64,000 nt of DNA, from contig NZ_JAOWLC010000011.1 of NCBI RefSeq assembly GCF_025751535.1, positions 1-64,000 on the forward strand. The letters are read 5' to 3'. Position 1 is the stretch's first letter. Each line of letters starts with the position of its first letter. A program made the position numbers and the translations under genes. The notes under the pieces were generated by a model that was given only the letters and a program-made list of their open reading frames with translations, did not search any database and was not told the DNA's origin. This DNA comes from Lentibacter sp. XHP0401 (GTDB taxonomy: Bacteria > Pseudomonadota > Alphaproteobacteria > Rhodobacterales > Rhodobacteraceae). Positions 36,343-44,499 of the stretch are shown here, in pieces.

Positions 36343-37209
36343 TTAGTTCTTGACCGCGTAAGCATCGTTAAAGCCCTGTGATTTGACCTTCTTGATCAGC
36401 TGGGCCAGATCAGACTTGCTCTGCGCAGGCCCAACGATAACCCGCCAGAAAGTTTTGCCGTTAAGGCTCTGCTGTTTCACTGTCGGAATCATCCCCGCCG
36501 TGCGCATCGCTGTTGCAGTGTTGTTGGCGTTTTTCTCAACACTGAAAATCCCGATCTGCACATATGGCTTGGCCAGCGTAGAGCTGCCAGGTGTCGCCGC
36601 TACAGGTTTCGGCGCTGGCGTCGATGCAGGTGCGGCCGCTTCAGCAGCTTCGATAGCTGCCCCCGCGCTATCGATCGGATCAAGCGAAGTCTCCGCGACA
36701 AATTCAGGCTCGCTCAGGCCAGCGGCCTCATCCGCTTCAACGGCAACATCCTCCCGCCGAAGCGCCGTCACATTCAACTCTTTTGGAGCCCCCGCCAACA
36801 TGCCCAGCGCGTCCGCGGCATCCGACGATATCTGCAAACGCGGCCCAGGGTTCTCACGCTCGCGTCGGAACAAAGCCCCCACAACAAATTTACCATTCGC
36901 TGGGTTGCGAATAATCACCCGCTCCGGTTCCTTCACCTCAGGATGTGCAACCCAGACACCGCCCAGAGAAGGGCGGCCATCCCATAAACCAGCTTCAGTG
37001 ACCTGGAATACTTCTGGCGCCTCCACATCGCGCTCGACAGTCTTTTGTCCAAGCGTTTCAGACATTGCCCCCGCCGCAGCCTCCGGCTTCGGTTTGAAAA
37101 GGTTAAATTCCCGCCCCTCTTCACAGCCTGCCAGCGCTAAAGACGCGCCAAGCACAAGCCCCAAGCGCCGCGTAGTCCCGAACTTACCGAACTTAATTTG
37201 TTTTTGCAT
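36343..37209 (-). CDS. SPOR-domain lipoprotein
   Basis: A 288-residue lipoprotein. A short basic N terminus and hydrophobic run lead to the lipobox LALAGC with the lipidated Cys at residue 29. The middle (about 130-205) is Ala/Pro/Glu-rich, and residues about 212-288 form a SPOR domain (YVQIGIFSVEKNANNTATAM and FWRVIVGPAQSKSDLAQLI), which binds denuded glycan strands at septa. ATG 37209 gives this signal; the longer frame to 37272 does not. It heads the run with dacA. Confidence 0.88.
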   Translation of the reverse strand: MQKQIKFGKFGTTRRLGLVLGASLALAGCEEGREFNLFKPKPEAAAGAMSETLGQKTVERDVEAPEVFQVTEAGLWDGRPSLGGVWVAHPEVKEPERVIIRNPANGKFVVGALFRRERENPGPRLQISSDAADALGMLAGAPKELNVTALRREDVAVEADEAAGLSEPEFVAETSLDPIDSAGAAIEAAEAAAPASTPAPKPVAATPGSSTLAKPYVQIGIFSVEKNANNTATAMRTAGMIPTVKQQSLNGKTFWRVIVGPAQSKSDLAQLIKKVKSQGFNDAYAVKN

Positions 37210-37457
37210 ACTGCTCTCTGCCAAAATAACACTGGCCACCTGTTTCAAAGGCCCGTGCCCACCACATTGCACGCTTTTCCATGCGTATTGCTTTCCAGCT
37301 TAGCGTTTTGGGGCGCTTATGAAAAGTCTACCCTTCACAATCGGCGTAATTTCGTCACCCACGAAAGCCGTGCTTATGTCACTTCTGTAAAAATCTCGCG
37401 CGTAACTGTATTTTTGAGGTTTTCACGGCCGCAAACACAGGCTAAGGAAGCCGCGTC

Positions 37458-37547
37458 GGAGGAGTGGCAGAGTGGTTGAATGCACCGGTCTTGAAAACCG
37501 ACGAGGGTTAACGCCCTCCGTGGGTTCGAATCCCACCTCCTCCGCCA
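37458..37547 (+). tRNA. tRNA-Ser (anticodon TGA)
   Basis: The 90-base gene folds as a class II tRNA. The acceptor stem GGAGGAG (37458-37464) pairs with CTCCTCC (37537-37543), followed by discriminator G and an encoded CCA (37545-37547). The anticodon loop is CTTGAAA with TGA, a long variable arm (GAGGGTTAACGCCCTC) follows, and the T arm has GGTTCGAATCC. It reads UCN codons for serine. It borders the signalling cluster on the right. Confidence 0.97.
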
Positions 37548-37586
37548 TTTTCTGGCATCCAATGCACGTAGTTGAAAGTTGCTGAC

Positions 37587-37612
37587 AACGGCGCCCGACA
37601 AAAGGGCCCGTT
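37587..37612. terminator. Hairpin between tRNA-Ser and the histidine kinase gene
   Basis: AACGG-C-GCCC (37587-37596) pairs with GGGCCCGTT (37604-37612) as nine base pairs with one bulged C and a 7-base loop. It lies between two convergent genes and could end either transcript, but no T run follows on either side. Confidence 0.4.
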
Positions 37613-37620
37613 AGGTTAGG

Positions 37621-38994
37621 TTAGCTTAACGGCATATCTTCGCGCAAGAATTCCACATAAAATGTTGAGCCTTCGCCCAATACACTCGTGAAATCAATCT
37701 TGGCACCGTGCGCTTCGAGAATACGCTTTGAAATGTTAAGGCCAAGCCCCGTCCCCCCAAAGCTACGGGTATCCGAGGAATCAATTTGCCCAAATTCTTC
37801 GAATATTTTGCTATGAGACCCCTCAGCGATGCCAATGCCTCTGTCTGCAACTAGAATTCGGACATAATTTCCGCGCCCTTCAAGGGTCACGTAAATTTCG
37901 TCCTGCTCATCGGAAAACTTCGCGGCATTGGACAACAGGTTTGTAACAACCTGCTCTATCCTTCTGGCATCACACCGCACCCAAAACTTGTTTCGCTTAA
38001 CATCAGTGTTAATTTTCACTCCTGCACTTTTGGCAAACGGCTGGAAGCGATCGACGGTTTCTGCAACCAAATCCCCAATATCTATTGTCTCCAATGAGAG
38101 ATCCAGCTTCCCGCTTTCTGCCCGTTGTAAAAGCAACAGGTCGTCAACAAGGTTAGCGAGCCTGTGCGTGTTACGAGACGCTATTTCGAGCGGTTTGCGC
38201 ATTTTTTCGGGGATGTCACCCAATGCTCCTGAATTCGCCAAATCCAACCCGCCTTTAATAGAGGTCAAAGGCGTGCGTAGTTCATGGCTGACTGTAGAGA
38301 GAAATTGGGTTTTCGCGATATAAGCGGCTTTGGTCTTTTCATGCTCTGCCTCAAGCAGAAGTCGACTCTGTTGAGATGCGGAGTACCCTGCGAGAAAGTT
38401 CCTTGCCAACTCGAAAAGAAAACCCAGAACAAACAACACTGTAAAGAAATTCAGCCACAGCTCCGAAGATAGCGGAGGCTTTAAAGTCCACAGATTGTAA
38501 GTCGGGATAAAAATGATTGCAGCAACATAGATTGTTAACCGGACAGCAAGCACGGGTAGAAAATGATGATTGTTCATCGTAGCAAAAATCGAAGCTGAAA
38601 CCAGGATAAACATAGGCATAAAATGCCCTGATTCAGCATGCTGTTGCAGGGCGAACGAAATGGCAAAAAGCGCGATTGCGACAGAGCTAAAGAACGTCCC
38701 AATATATATTTTCCGCATAGAACTGCGAATATCGTCAATGCCCCATTTTCTGCGCGCTATGATGCTCCGAAAAACGCAGGCATCATAAACTTCACATATC
38801 ATCACAAGAACATAGAAGGTTCCGGCTATAACCCAGTTGTAATACGCGCCAGCTAAACATGTTGCCGCAGTGTATATGAGCAGCCGTTGCGCATAAAGTT
38901 GCAACCCGACCTTGGCGTAGTCACGAATTCTACGCCTGATCGGCTTAAGGTCGCTGGCTGCTAAAGATTGGCCAATGTTTGGAAACCCGGTCAA
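37621..38994 (-). CDS. Membrane sensor histidine kinase (HK1)
   Basis: A 457-residue sensor kinase. Residues about 35-200 hold six hydrophobic helices and no large periplasmic domain, so it senses within or near the membrane. After a short linker coil, the phosphoacceptor helix has H237 in VSHELRTPLTSIKGG. The ATPase domain shows NLLSNAAKFS (N box), DRGIGIA (G1), GGTGLGLNISKRI (G2). It is divergent from the luxI-type gene across a 160-base gap. There is no fused receiver. Its DHp helix closely resembles those of the other two kinases here, which suggests shared partners; the signal is unknown. Confidence 0.93.
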   Translation of the reverse strand: MTGFPNIGQSLAASDLKPIRRRIRDYAKVGLQLYAQRLLIYTAATCLAGAYYNWVIAGTFYVLVMICEVYDACVFRSIIARRKWGIDDIRSSMRKIYIGTFFSSVAIALFAISFALQQHAESGHFMPMFILVSASIFATMNNHHFLPVLAVRLTIYVAAIIFIPTYNLWTLKPPLSSELWLNFFTVLFVLGFLFELARNFLAGYSASQQSRLLLEAEHEKTKAAYIAKTQFLSTVSHELRTPLTSIKGGLDLANSGALGDIPEKMRKPLEIASRNTHRLANLVDDLLLLQRAESGKLDLSLETIDIGDLVAETVDRFQPFAKSAGVKINTDVKRNKFWVRCDARRIEQVVTNLLSNAAKFSDEQDEIYVTLEGRGNYVRILVADRGIGIAEGSHSKIFEEFGQIDSSDTRSFGGTGLGLNISKRILEAHGAKIDFTSVLGEGSTFYVEFLREDMPLS

Positions 38995-39036
38995 ATCCAG
39001 CGCCCTCCGCTAAGTAATCCACACCAATAGGTTGCA

Positions 39037-39071
39037 TTCACTCAGCTTCACTATAGATTTGATTGAGTGAA
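39037..39071. promoter_or_regulatory. 8-bp inverted repeat in the HK1/luxI divergent promoter
   Basis: TTCACTCA (39037-39044) and TGAGTGAA (39064-39071) are perfect inverted copies separated by 19 bases, 84 bases before the ATG at 39155 and 43 bases before the kinase start. Half-sites two DNA turns or more apart fit a dimer or a looped operator that could control both genes. It does not match the usual 20-bp lux box. Confidence 0.45.
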
Positions 39072-39154
39072 GGCGAAAGTGTGTCAATTTTGTGTGCTCC
39101 ATTCGAAGTTCAGTTCAAAAAAGAAAAAACGAAACGCTCGAGGCAAATACAAAC

Positions 39155-39895
39155 ATGGGATATTCTTCTTCCACTCAGCAAACTACGCTTGCAAGAGATG
39201 TTTTTCCTAACATTACAGAAACCGCGGGAAAAAGCGACAAGTCACCATCAAAAAATATGTCCAGTCCCACCAACCGTGTTCTCCGCTCAACAAATAGGGA
39301 ACCCAACGACCGCATTCGTAGCACAATTCTGTCTGTCAAAACGGCGCACCTATACGGCGAACTCTATGGAGATTTCCTCCGTGCGCGAAAACGCGTTTTC
39401 ATTGACACGAAGTCTTGGGATCTACCTCAAGTCGACGGAATGGAATTTGATCAATATGATACTCCACAAAGCCGGTCTATCGTGCTCCATGAGTATGGTG
39501 AAATCCTGGCAGGCATCAGGTTATTGCCAACCCAGGCACGTTGCGGATGTTATAGCTACATGTTGCGTGATGCACAGCTTAGTATCATCAACACCATCCC
39601 ACAGCATGTTCTCTATGAAGAAGCACCCAGCGCCAATTATATCTGGGAGGCGACACGGCTTTTCATTTCACCCGATGTCCCGGCCAAACGCCGCCTAATG
39701 GTCCAGTCAAGGCTGATGCAAGAAATGGCAAGGGCGGCCAAATCTGAGGGTGCGACACATGTTATTGGTATCGTTCCATACGTTTTCAAGCGTTGGTTAG
39801 AGCGAATAGGAATGGGAGCTCTCCCTATTGGCCCGAAACTGACAATGGACGGAGATACCTCGCAGGCAGCAATAATGCATGTTGCGGCTTTTTAA
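39155..39895 (+). CDS. LuxI-type acyl-homoserine-lactone synthase with N-terminal extension
   Basis: A 246-residue protein whose last 190 residues match the LuxI fold, which makes AHL signals from SAM and acyl-ACP. Spacing identifies all eight conserved residues: R78, F82, W88, D99, D102, R122, E165 and R168 (for example ARKRVFIDTKSW and IWEATRLF). About 58 polar residues precede the fold, which is long for the family; an internal ATG at residue 35 is an alternative start, and an upstream GTG at 39092 lacks support. No luxR gene is found in the window. It sits among kinases and response regulators, divergent from HK1. Confidence 0.88.
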   Translation: MGYSSSTQQTTLARDVFPNITETAGKSDKSPSKNMSSPTNRVLRSTNREPNDRIRSTILSVKTAHLYGELYGDFLRARKRVFIDTKSWDLPQVDGMEFDQYDTPQSRSIVLHEYGEILAGIRLLPTQARCGCYSYMLRDAQLSIINTIPQHVLYEEAPSANYIWEATRLFISPDVPAKRRLMVQSRLMQEMARAAKSEGATHVIGIVPYVFKRWLERIGMGALPIGPKLTMDGDTSQAAIMHVAAF

Positions 39896-40000
39896 GTTCC
39901 TCCTCGAACACTCAGCAAAAGCCGAAACATCACTCGTCCTATTCTACTGGTTCTTTCTGCCTTCAAGCATCCAACCGAGTTACGATTGTGGTGAACCAAT

Positions 40001-40990
40001 TCAACCAACGAGTGCGGCAAGGCCTAGCCCGCCCAGCGCCTTCTCGCGCTTTTCCATACGGGCTATAGCTGCTTTGCTTGCTCTTCTGAAATTCAGTTTC
40101 GCCATTGCGGTTAAAGGAAGGGGCGTGCCCACAATCGGTTCGGGTTGAGCACCAGGCCGCCACATGAGTGGCAAACCCTCATTCTCCATGCTGCGCAAAA
40201 TCTCTGTCTCTGCTGTCAACGCATCGAAGTCCTTTAGGCCACGAGTTGCCCCCAAAAACACGCCATTTCCGGCATGGGTCATGAATGTCTTGTCAGACTT
40301 GAGAGCATAGTGCATCGCGTCGGCCGCAGCCTTCAGGAAGTCCACAAATTCCAAAGCTTTCGTTTGTTCAAAAATCCTGTCGATATTGCCAATCTTCATA
40401 GCAATTAGATTGATATCACAGTCATCACTTCGCGTGGCGCGCTCCAAGTAGTTTTGAAAGAACGAATGCGGCAATAGATATTCACCGGTTACCTGAAACT
40501 GCCCCTCAGATAGAACCGTATCGAGCTTGGATTTCGACAAGGTCTCGGTTTTCTTCTGCTTCTCGCTCGAAAGACGCTGAACGGCAATGTAGCTATCGAT
40601 TGCAGCTTGCCGCTCCTGAACAAGACGTTCGGCTACTCTGATACGGGTCAACACCTCAAAGAACTCGAACGGCTTGGCAATATAGTCGGTCGCACCGCTG
40701 GCAAAAGCCCGCTCGACGGCTGCGTGGTCCTGATGCTTTGTAATCATAAGGATTGGCGTGCTATGATAGCGCGCGAGCCTCCGGATATCCGCGCAGAGCT
40801 GAATGCCGTTTCTTTCCGGCATTTCAACATCAAGAAGAATGCAATCATATGCAATCTCAGCTTCACTAATGTTTCGCAACGCTTCAAGCGGTGAAGACAT
40901 CAGTGTCACCTGCTCATAACCACCTCCAGTGAGACACAGCTCCAAAAGGTCCAATGAGACGCGATCGTCATCGACAGCTAAGATTTTCAT
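40001..40990 (-). CDS. Response regulator with degenerate GGDEF-like output domain (RR1)
   Basis: A 329-residue response regulator. The receiver (1-125) has the acidic pocket VDDD, phosphoacceptor D54 in CILLDVEMP and K106 in DYIAKPFE. A coiled linker (about 118-150) leads to a second domain of about 150 residues. This has alternating strands and helices, with THAGNGVFLG (238-247) where a GGDEF hairpin would carry its catalytic motif. The fold reading is my inference from the pattern shared with the two neighbouring regulators. ATG 40990 begins MKILAVDDD; the longer frame to 41065 is not supported. It is convergent with luxI and divergent from RR2. Confidence 0.88.
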   Translation of the reverse strand: MKILAVDDDRVSLDLLELCLTGGGYEQVTLMSSPLEALRNISEAEIAYDCILLDVEMPERNGIQLCADIRRLARYHSTPILMITKHQDHAAVERAFASGATDYIAKPFEFFEVLTRIRVAERLVQERQAAIDSYIAVQRLSSEKQKKTETLSKSKLDTVLSEGQFQVTGEYLLPHSFFQNYLERATRSDDCDINLIAMKIGNIDRIFEQTKALEFVDFLKAAADAMHYALKSDKTFMTHAGNGVFLGATRGLKDFDALTAETEILRSMENEGLPLMWRPGAQPEPIVGTPLPLTAMAKLNFRRASKAAIARMEKREKALGGLGLAALVG

Positions 40991-41140
40991 AGTGATCCTA
41001 CTCTTTCGTTTTCTTGCTCTAACGTTGACCATAGAAGGCCCAACTACCCGCTCGAGGGCTGCCAAAGCCTACTCACCTATAAGTAGTAAATCCGAATATT
41101 GTTCAAATTGTGAAAACTCTTCAGGAAGTCGAACCCGACA

Positions 41141-41163
41141 ATGGAATTTATAGAGAATTCCAT
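41141..41163. promoter_or_regulatory. Perfect 8-bp inverted repeat in the RR1/RR2 divergent gap (40991-41393)
   Basis: ATGGAATT (41141-41148) and AATTCCAT (41156-41163) are perfect inverted copies with a 7-base spacer, a 23-bp site centred 160 bases upstream of RR1 and 240 bases upstream of RR2. A smaller repeat, CGCTT-GCAAT-AAGCG, follows at 41224-41238. No gene is seen in this 403-base AT-rich gap. Confidence 0.5.
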
Positions 41164-41393
41164 AATAATTACATGCTTCAGAACACCGCATAACCTTATT
41201 TTACTTGGGGATCAGGCAAGTCCCGCTTGCAATAAGCGAGAATTCGCCTCCCTTAAAATATGAGCTTTCCACCTGACTTTCCGGGATGGGAAATTTTTTA
41301 CCTGAAATCAGATTGAAGCCTCCAAAATGCCATCTTCACACAATATTCAACTATAAGATGAGACAACAAAGCATTCATTCGGAGGCTGTCACC

Positions 41394-42404
41394 ATGCGTA
41401 TCCTATTGGTCGATGACGACCCTATTTTCACCGCCCTGATTACAGAAAAACTGGCGGAAATGGATCTCGACGAAATTACCGTTGCATATTCGGCAGAAGA
41501 TGCGCTTGATTTGGTGGCTCGGGAGCGTGTTCCGTTTGATTGCTACCTTCTCGACATCATGCTTGGCGGAATGGACGGCATCGAGCTTTGCACGCAGTTA
41601 CGAAACCGGCGCGAATGCAGGGCAGCTCCGATCATTATGATCACATCGGGAACCGAAGAACGATTCATGGAACGTGCGTTCGAGGCCGGTGCAACCGACT
41701 TTTTGAGAAAACCGATCGAGCAGACAGAAATTGTTGGCAGAATAAAATCCGCAATGCAGCTTGTCGAAACGCTAAAAAAAGAGAAGCAGGGGCGACATGC
41801 CTTGCGGGCTCTTATTTCTTTCGCATCAGATTTCGATCTCATCGACCTGACAGAGCGAGTGCGCTTTCCCGAAGTCGATGGCATGGTCGATTACTACCAA
41901 ATCGAGAATAGCTTCTTGAGAATGAAGGAAGGGCTGTATCAAATGCACCTCTTCCGCGTTCGGGTGCGAAACTTCACAGCCCTGAATAACAAATCCAAAC
42001 GTGCCGATATCCTGCAACAGCTGCAAGCGATCAGCGCCACAATTTCCCAAACAGCCACAGCCCAACGGTTCCAATTTGCATATATCGGGCGGGGATGCTT
42101 CGTCTGTTGTGTGATTGGCCGGCACTATATGATCCCTGATCTGTTCCAGCTTCGGTTGCGCCAAAACGCAACCCAAGCACTACAGAATTTGCCCGCCTGT
42201 GACAGCTTGGACGTCAAGCTGGATGTTTCGGAAATATCATCAAAACGCATCCTGTCACGTGAGGATGCGTTGACCCTGCTATCCAAAGAGCTTCAAGCCG
42301 TTACCGCCGGCGCATCTGCTATCTTACCCAATGTTGATACAATAGAGCACCAGATCTTCTCCTTGATAAAAGAAGAAGGGCAGAAGCTTTTGGTTGATCG
42401 TTGA
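41394..42404 (+). CDS. Response regulator with degenerate GGDEF-like output domain (RR2)
   Basis: A 336-residue response regulator. The receiver has VDDD at 6-9, D54 in CYLLDIMLGG and K106 in DFLRKPIE. The second domain runs from about 145 to 330; FAYIGRGCFVCCVIG (228-242) occupies the GGDEF hairpin position, reading IGRGCF. The catalytic acidic residues of diguanylate cyclases are not present. ATG 41394 follows GGAGG at eight bases; the frame upstream to 41286 is not needed. It is the first of three same-strand genes with RR3 and Hpt, though 369 bases separate it from RR3. Confidence 0.88.
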   Translation: MRILLVDDDPIFTALITEKLAEMDLDEITVAYSAEDALDLVARERVPFDCYLLDIMLGGMDGIELCTQLRNRRECRAAPIIMITSGTEERFMERAFEAGATDFLRKPIEQTEIVGRIKSAMQLVETLKKEKQGRHALRALISFASDFDLIDLTERVRFPEVDGMVDYYQIENSFLRMKEGLYQMHLFRVRVRNFTALNNKSKRADILQQLQAISATISQTATAQRFQFAYIGRGCFVCCVIGRHYMIPDLFQLRLRQNATQALQNLPACDSLDVKLDVSEISSKRILSREDALTLLSKELQAVTAGASAILPNVDTIEHQIFSLIKEEGQKLLVDR

Positions 42405-42582
42405 GCAAGGCAACATCCGACATTTCCGAAGCATGTTCCCGAGCCACGTTGCACACAGATTGCTCCACCTCTAGAGCAGTTGGCGTGCGGCTGATTGCAA
42501 ACAAACAAGACGCGGAGCGATCATGGTATTTAACGCCCTCAATAAGTAACGTATGCTTATCAAACAGCCAGGCTCCACTTAA

Positions 42583-42597
42583 GGATAAGTGTTATCC
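42583..42597. promoter_or_regulatory. Palindrome GGATAA-GTG-TTATCC upstream of RR3
   Basis: A perfect 6+6 inverted repeat with a 3-base centre, 177 bases before the RR3 ATG. The gap 42405-42773 is AT-rich and holds only an implausible 67-codon open frame besides this. A 9-base word GAATTCGCC (42668-42676) recurs upstream of RR2 (41240-41248), perhaps by chance. Confidence 0.4.
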
Positions 42598-42773
42598 AAT
42601 ATAAAACCGGAGTGGTTTACGCCCCAAATCCGAGACAAAAACAATTCTACTTTTCTTAAGATAATCGGAATTCGCCATATTGCCGCCAGATTTCTCGCTC
42701 AGATTGTATTGTGAAAGCGCTGAACACCCCGATGGGTAAATAATAAGAGCGCAGCAGTTTTCTGGAGCAACCG

Positions 42774-43754
42774 ATGCACATTCTAGCCGTAGACGACGAC
42801 CCCATCATACTCGAAATCCTGAGTGCTTTTGTAGAAACGATGGACGACCATGAGATCGTCACAGCAGAGAGCGTTGCGGATGCCCTGAACATCATCGAGC
42901 ATCAGGAAAAACACTTCGATTGCTTCCTGCTCGACATTCAGATGCCGGGAACCGATGGTATCGAATTCTGCGGTATTTTACGCGAGATGAACGCTTATCT
43001 GCGGACACCGATTATCATGCTGACCGCGATGTCCGAGAAAAGTTACATCGACAAGGCCTTTAATGCGGGGGCAACTGACTACATCACAAAGCCCTTTGAG
43101 TTAAACGGCCTCAAGGGCCGGTTGAGTCTGGTTGAAAAAATCGCCATCGAGGCGCGCAACACTTCGAGCAAGCTGACAAACGCCAGCCCACTGCGTCGGA
43201 ACCGGGACCTTGTGCAACAAGAACTTAATTTGCACAGCCCGATACCAATCTTTGATGTTGATGGTGTGATCGAAAATCACGCTATGGAAAACTACGTCAC
43301 CAAGCTGTCTCGCTCAGAGCTTTGTGGCTCGGTTGTAATAGGTTTCACCATCCGACATGCCGCTGATCTGTTCTGCAACCTGTCTGATTTCGATTTTTCT
43401 TGCGTCATTACAGATGTAAGCGAAGCCATTTCTGATTGCTTGCTTCCAGCGCAACGTCTTGTATCATATGCTGGCAACGGCACATATGTAGCCGTCGTTG
43501 AAGGAGTCACGCATATTGATCTTGAACGCCTGGTCAATCAAATGAATCGCTGCATTCATGCTATGGAGCTATGCACCAGCGATGGCATGAGCCTAGATGT
43601 GCGCATTTGTGCAGGCCGGCCAAATCGCCTCGTCTGGAGAAAAGGCACCGCCGCAGTAGAAGCATTGCGCGAGGCACATATCAGTGCAGAAGACGCGGCC
43701 GAACAGCTTGAAAGAGAGCTCAGCTGCATCTGGTCAACAGAAATGACAGCGTGA
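42774..43754 (+). CDS. Response regulator with degenerate GGDEF-like output domain (RR3)
   Basis: A 326-residue response regulator built like RR1 and RR2. The receiver has VDDDP at 6-10, D54 in CFLLDIQMPG and K106 in DYITKPFE. The second domain shows VSYAGNGTYVAVVEG (230-244), where AGNGTY takes the place of GGDEF, and a final helix EALREAHISAEDAAEQLERE. ATG 42774 follows CTGGAG. Its stop overlaps the Hpt gene start, so the regulator and the phosphotransfer protein are made together. Confidence 0.88.
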   Translation: MHILAVDDDPIILEILSAFVETMDDHEIVTAESVADALNIIEHQEKHFDCFLLDIQMPGTDGIEFCGILREMNAYLRTPIIMLTAMSEKSYIDKAFNAGATDYITKPFELNGLKGRLSLVEKIAIEARNTSSKLTNASPLRRNRDLVQQELNLHSPIPIFDVDGVIENHAMENYVTKLSRSELCGSVVIGFTIRHAADLFCNLSDFDFSCVITDVSEAISDCLLPAQRLVSYAGNGTYVAVVEGVTHIDLERLVNQMNRCIHAMELCTSDGMSLDVRICAGRPNRLVWRKGTAAVEALREAHISAEDAAEQLERELSCIWSTEMTA

Positions 43755-44077
43755 TGCAAGCCGGTCTGGCCGCAAATCTTGAACCGATCCGCGCGCGCTT
43801 TCTGAAGCTGCTTCAAGAGCGAAAAGCTGAAATACAGCATAATCTGGAAGTTGCAGCCGAAGCACCGGATCAGGCCGATCAGGCTCTCTTAAACATTGCC
43901 GCCGTTCTTCACAAAATAGCAGGCACGGCGGGGACGCTTGGGTTCGAACAACTTGGCACGCGGGCGCGCGAGATTGAAAATCTGATCCTAGAACATAATG
44001 GTGATCAAAGCGTGCAGCACAGTGAACTCTATCCAGTGATCAACGCGTTTCTGGACCAGCCTTTACAAGCAACATAG
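43754..44077 (+). CDS. Hpt-domain phosphotransfer protein
   Basis: A 107-residue all-helical protein. The phosphorylatable histidine is H53 in VLHKIAGTAGTLGFEQLG, a clear Hpt signature, with flanking helices of suitable length. It is translationally coupled to RR3 (overlapping stop and start). In the local phosphorelay it could carry phosphate between a receiver and the RR1-RR3 set; no receiver is fused to the kinases, so the direction of flow is open. Confidence 0.88.
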   Translation: MQAGLAANLEPIRARFLKLLQERKAEIQHNLEVAAEAPDQADQALLNIAAVLHKIAGTAGTLGFEQLGTRAREIENLILEHNGDQSVQHSELYPVINAFLDQPLQAT

Positions 44078-44121
44078 GCGGCCCAGTAGCTTTCATCGTA
44101 TTTTCCAACACGGACGAGCTA

Positions 44122-44499
44122 TTACGCATCAGCTCCAGCAGCCACGATATCTAGAATTTGCTGCCCCAAGGTAACCGGATCAAACGGCTTAATAATAACC
44201 CCCAATGCTCCGGTTCTTGTAAATTCGTCTATCTCGTTGGGCTGAGCTCGTGCGGTCATGTAGATCGCAGGAACGGTCGCAAGATGGTCCATTTCACGCA
44301 GCTTCGATAAGGTTTCCGGCCCTGACATACCCGGCATCATCACATCCAGAAGCAAAACGTCAGGGGTGACATTCCCGGAGCCTACAATAGCAGCTTCACC
44401 GCACTCATACTGAACAACAGTGAAATCGCCGGTCATCTCCAAGGACATTTTCGCAATCTCGCGTATGTCCATGTCATCTTCCACATGAAAAACAATCAT
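44122..44499 (-). CDS. Stand-alone receiver protein (RR4)
   Basis: A 125-residue CheY-like receiver without an output domain. The acidic pair is in VEDDMD, the phosphoacceptor is D52 in VLLLDVMMPGMSG, and the Lys is in GVIIKPFDP. Its start overlaps the stop of HK2 by 4 bases, so HK2 is the probable phosphodonor. It may serve as an intermediate between kinase and Hpt or as a phosphate sink. Confidence 0.92.
   Translation of the reverse strand: MIVFHVEDDMDIREIAKMSLEMTGDFTVVQYECGEAAIVGSGNVTPDVLLLDVMMPGMSGPETLSKLREMDHLATVPAIYMTARAQPNEIDEFTRTGALGVIIKPFDPVTLGQQILDIVAAGADA

Noticed and set aside
37520-37547. Possible attachment site for an integrative element at the tRNA-Ser 3' end
   Set aside because: I found no second copy of the tRNA end to the right and no integrase gene in the window.
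37612-37632. TTAGG-type short tandem repeat and CCGTTA/TAACGG inverted repeat at the HK1 3' end
   Set aside because: Only about two and a half units and it overlaps the HK1 stop; probably chance.
39063-39698. 211-codon plus-strand frame overlapping luxI
   Set aside because: It is a frame-shifted reading of the luxI region; the LuxI frame has all conserved residues.
42401-42604. 67-codon frame in the RR2-RR3 gap
   Set aside because: No ribosome site, odd composition, and no likeness to any family I know.
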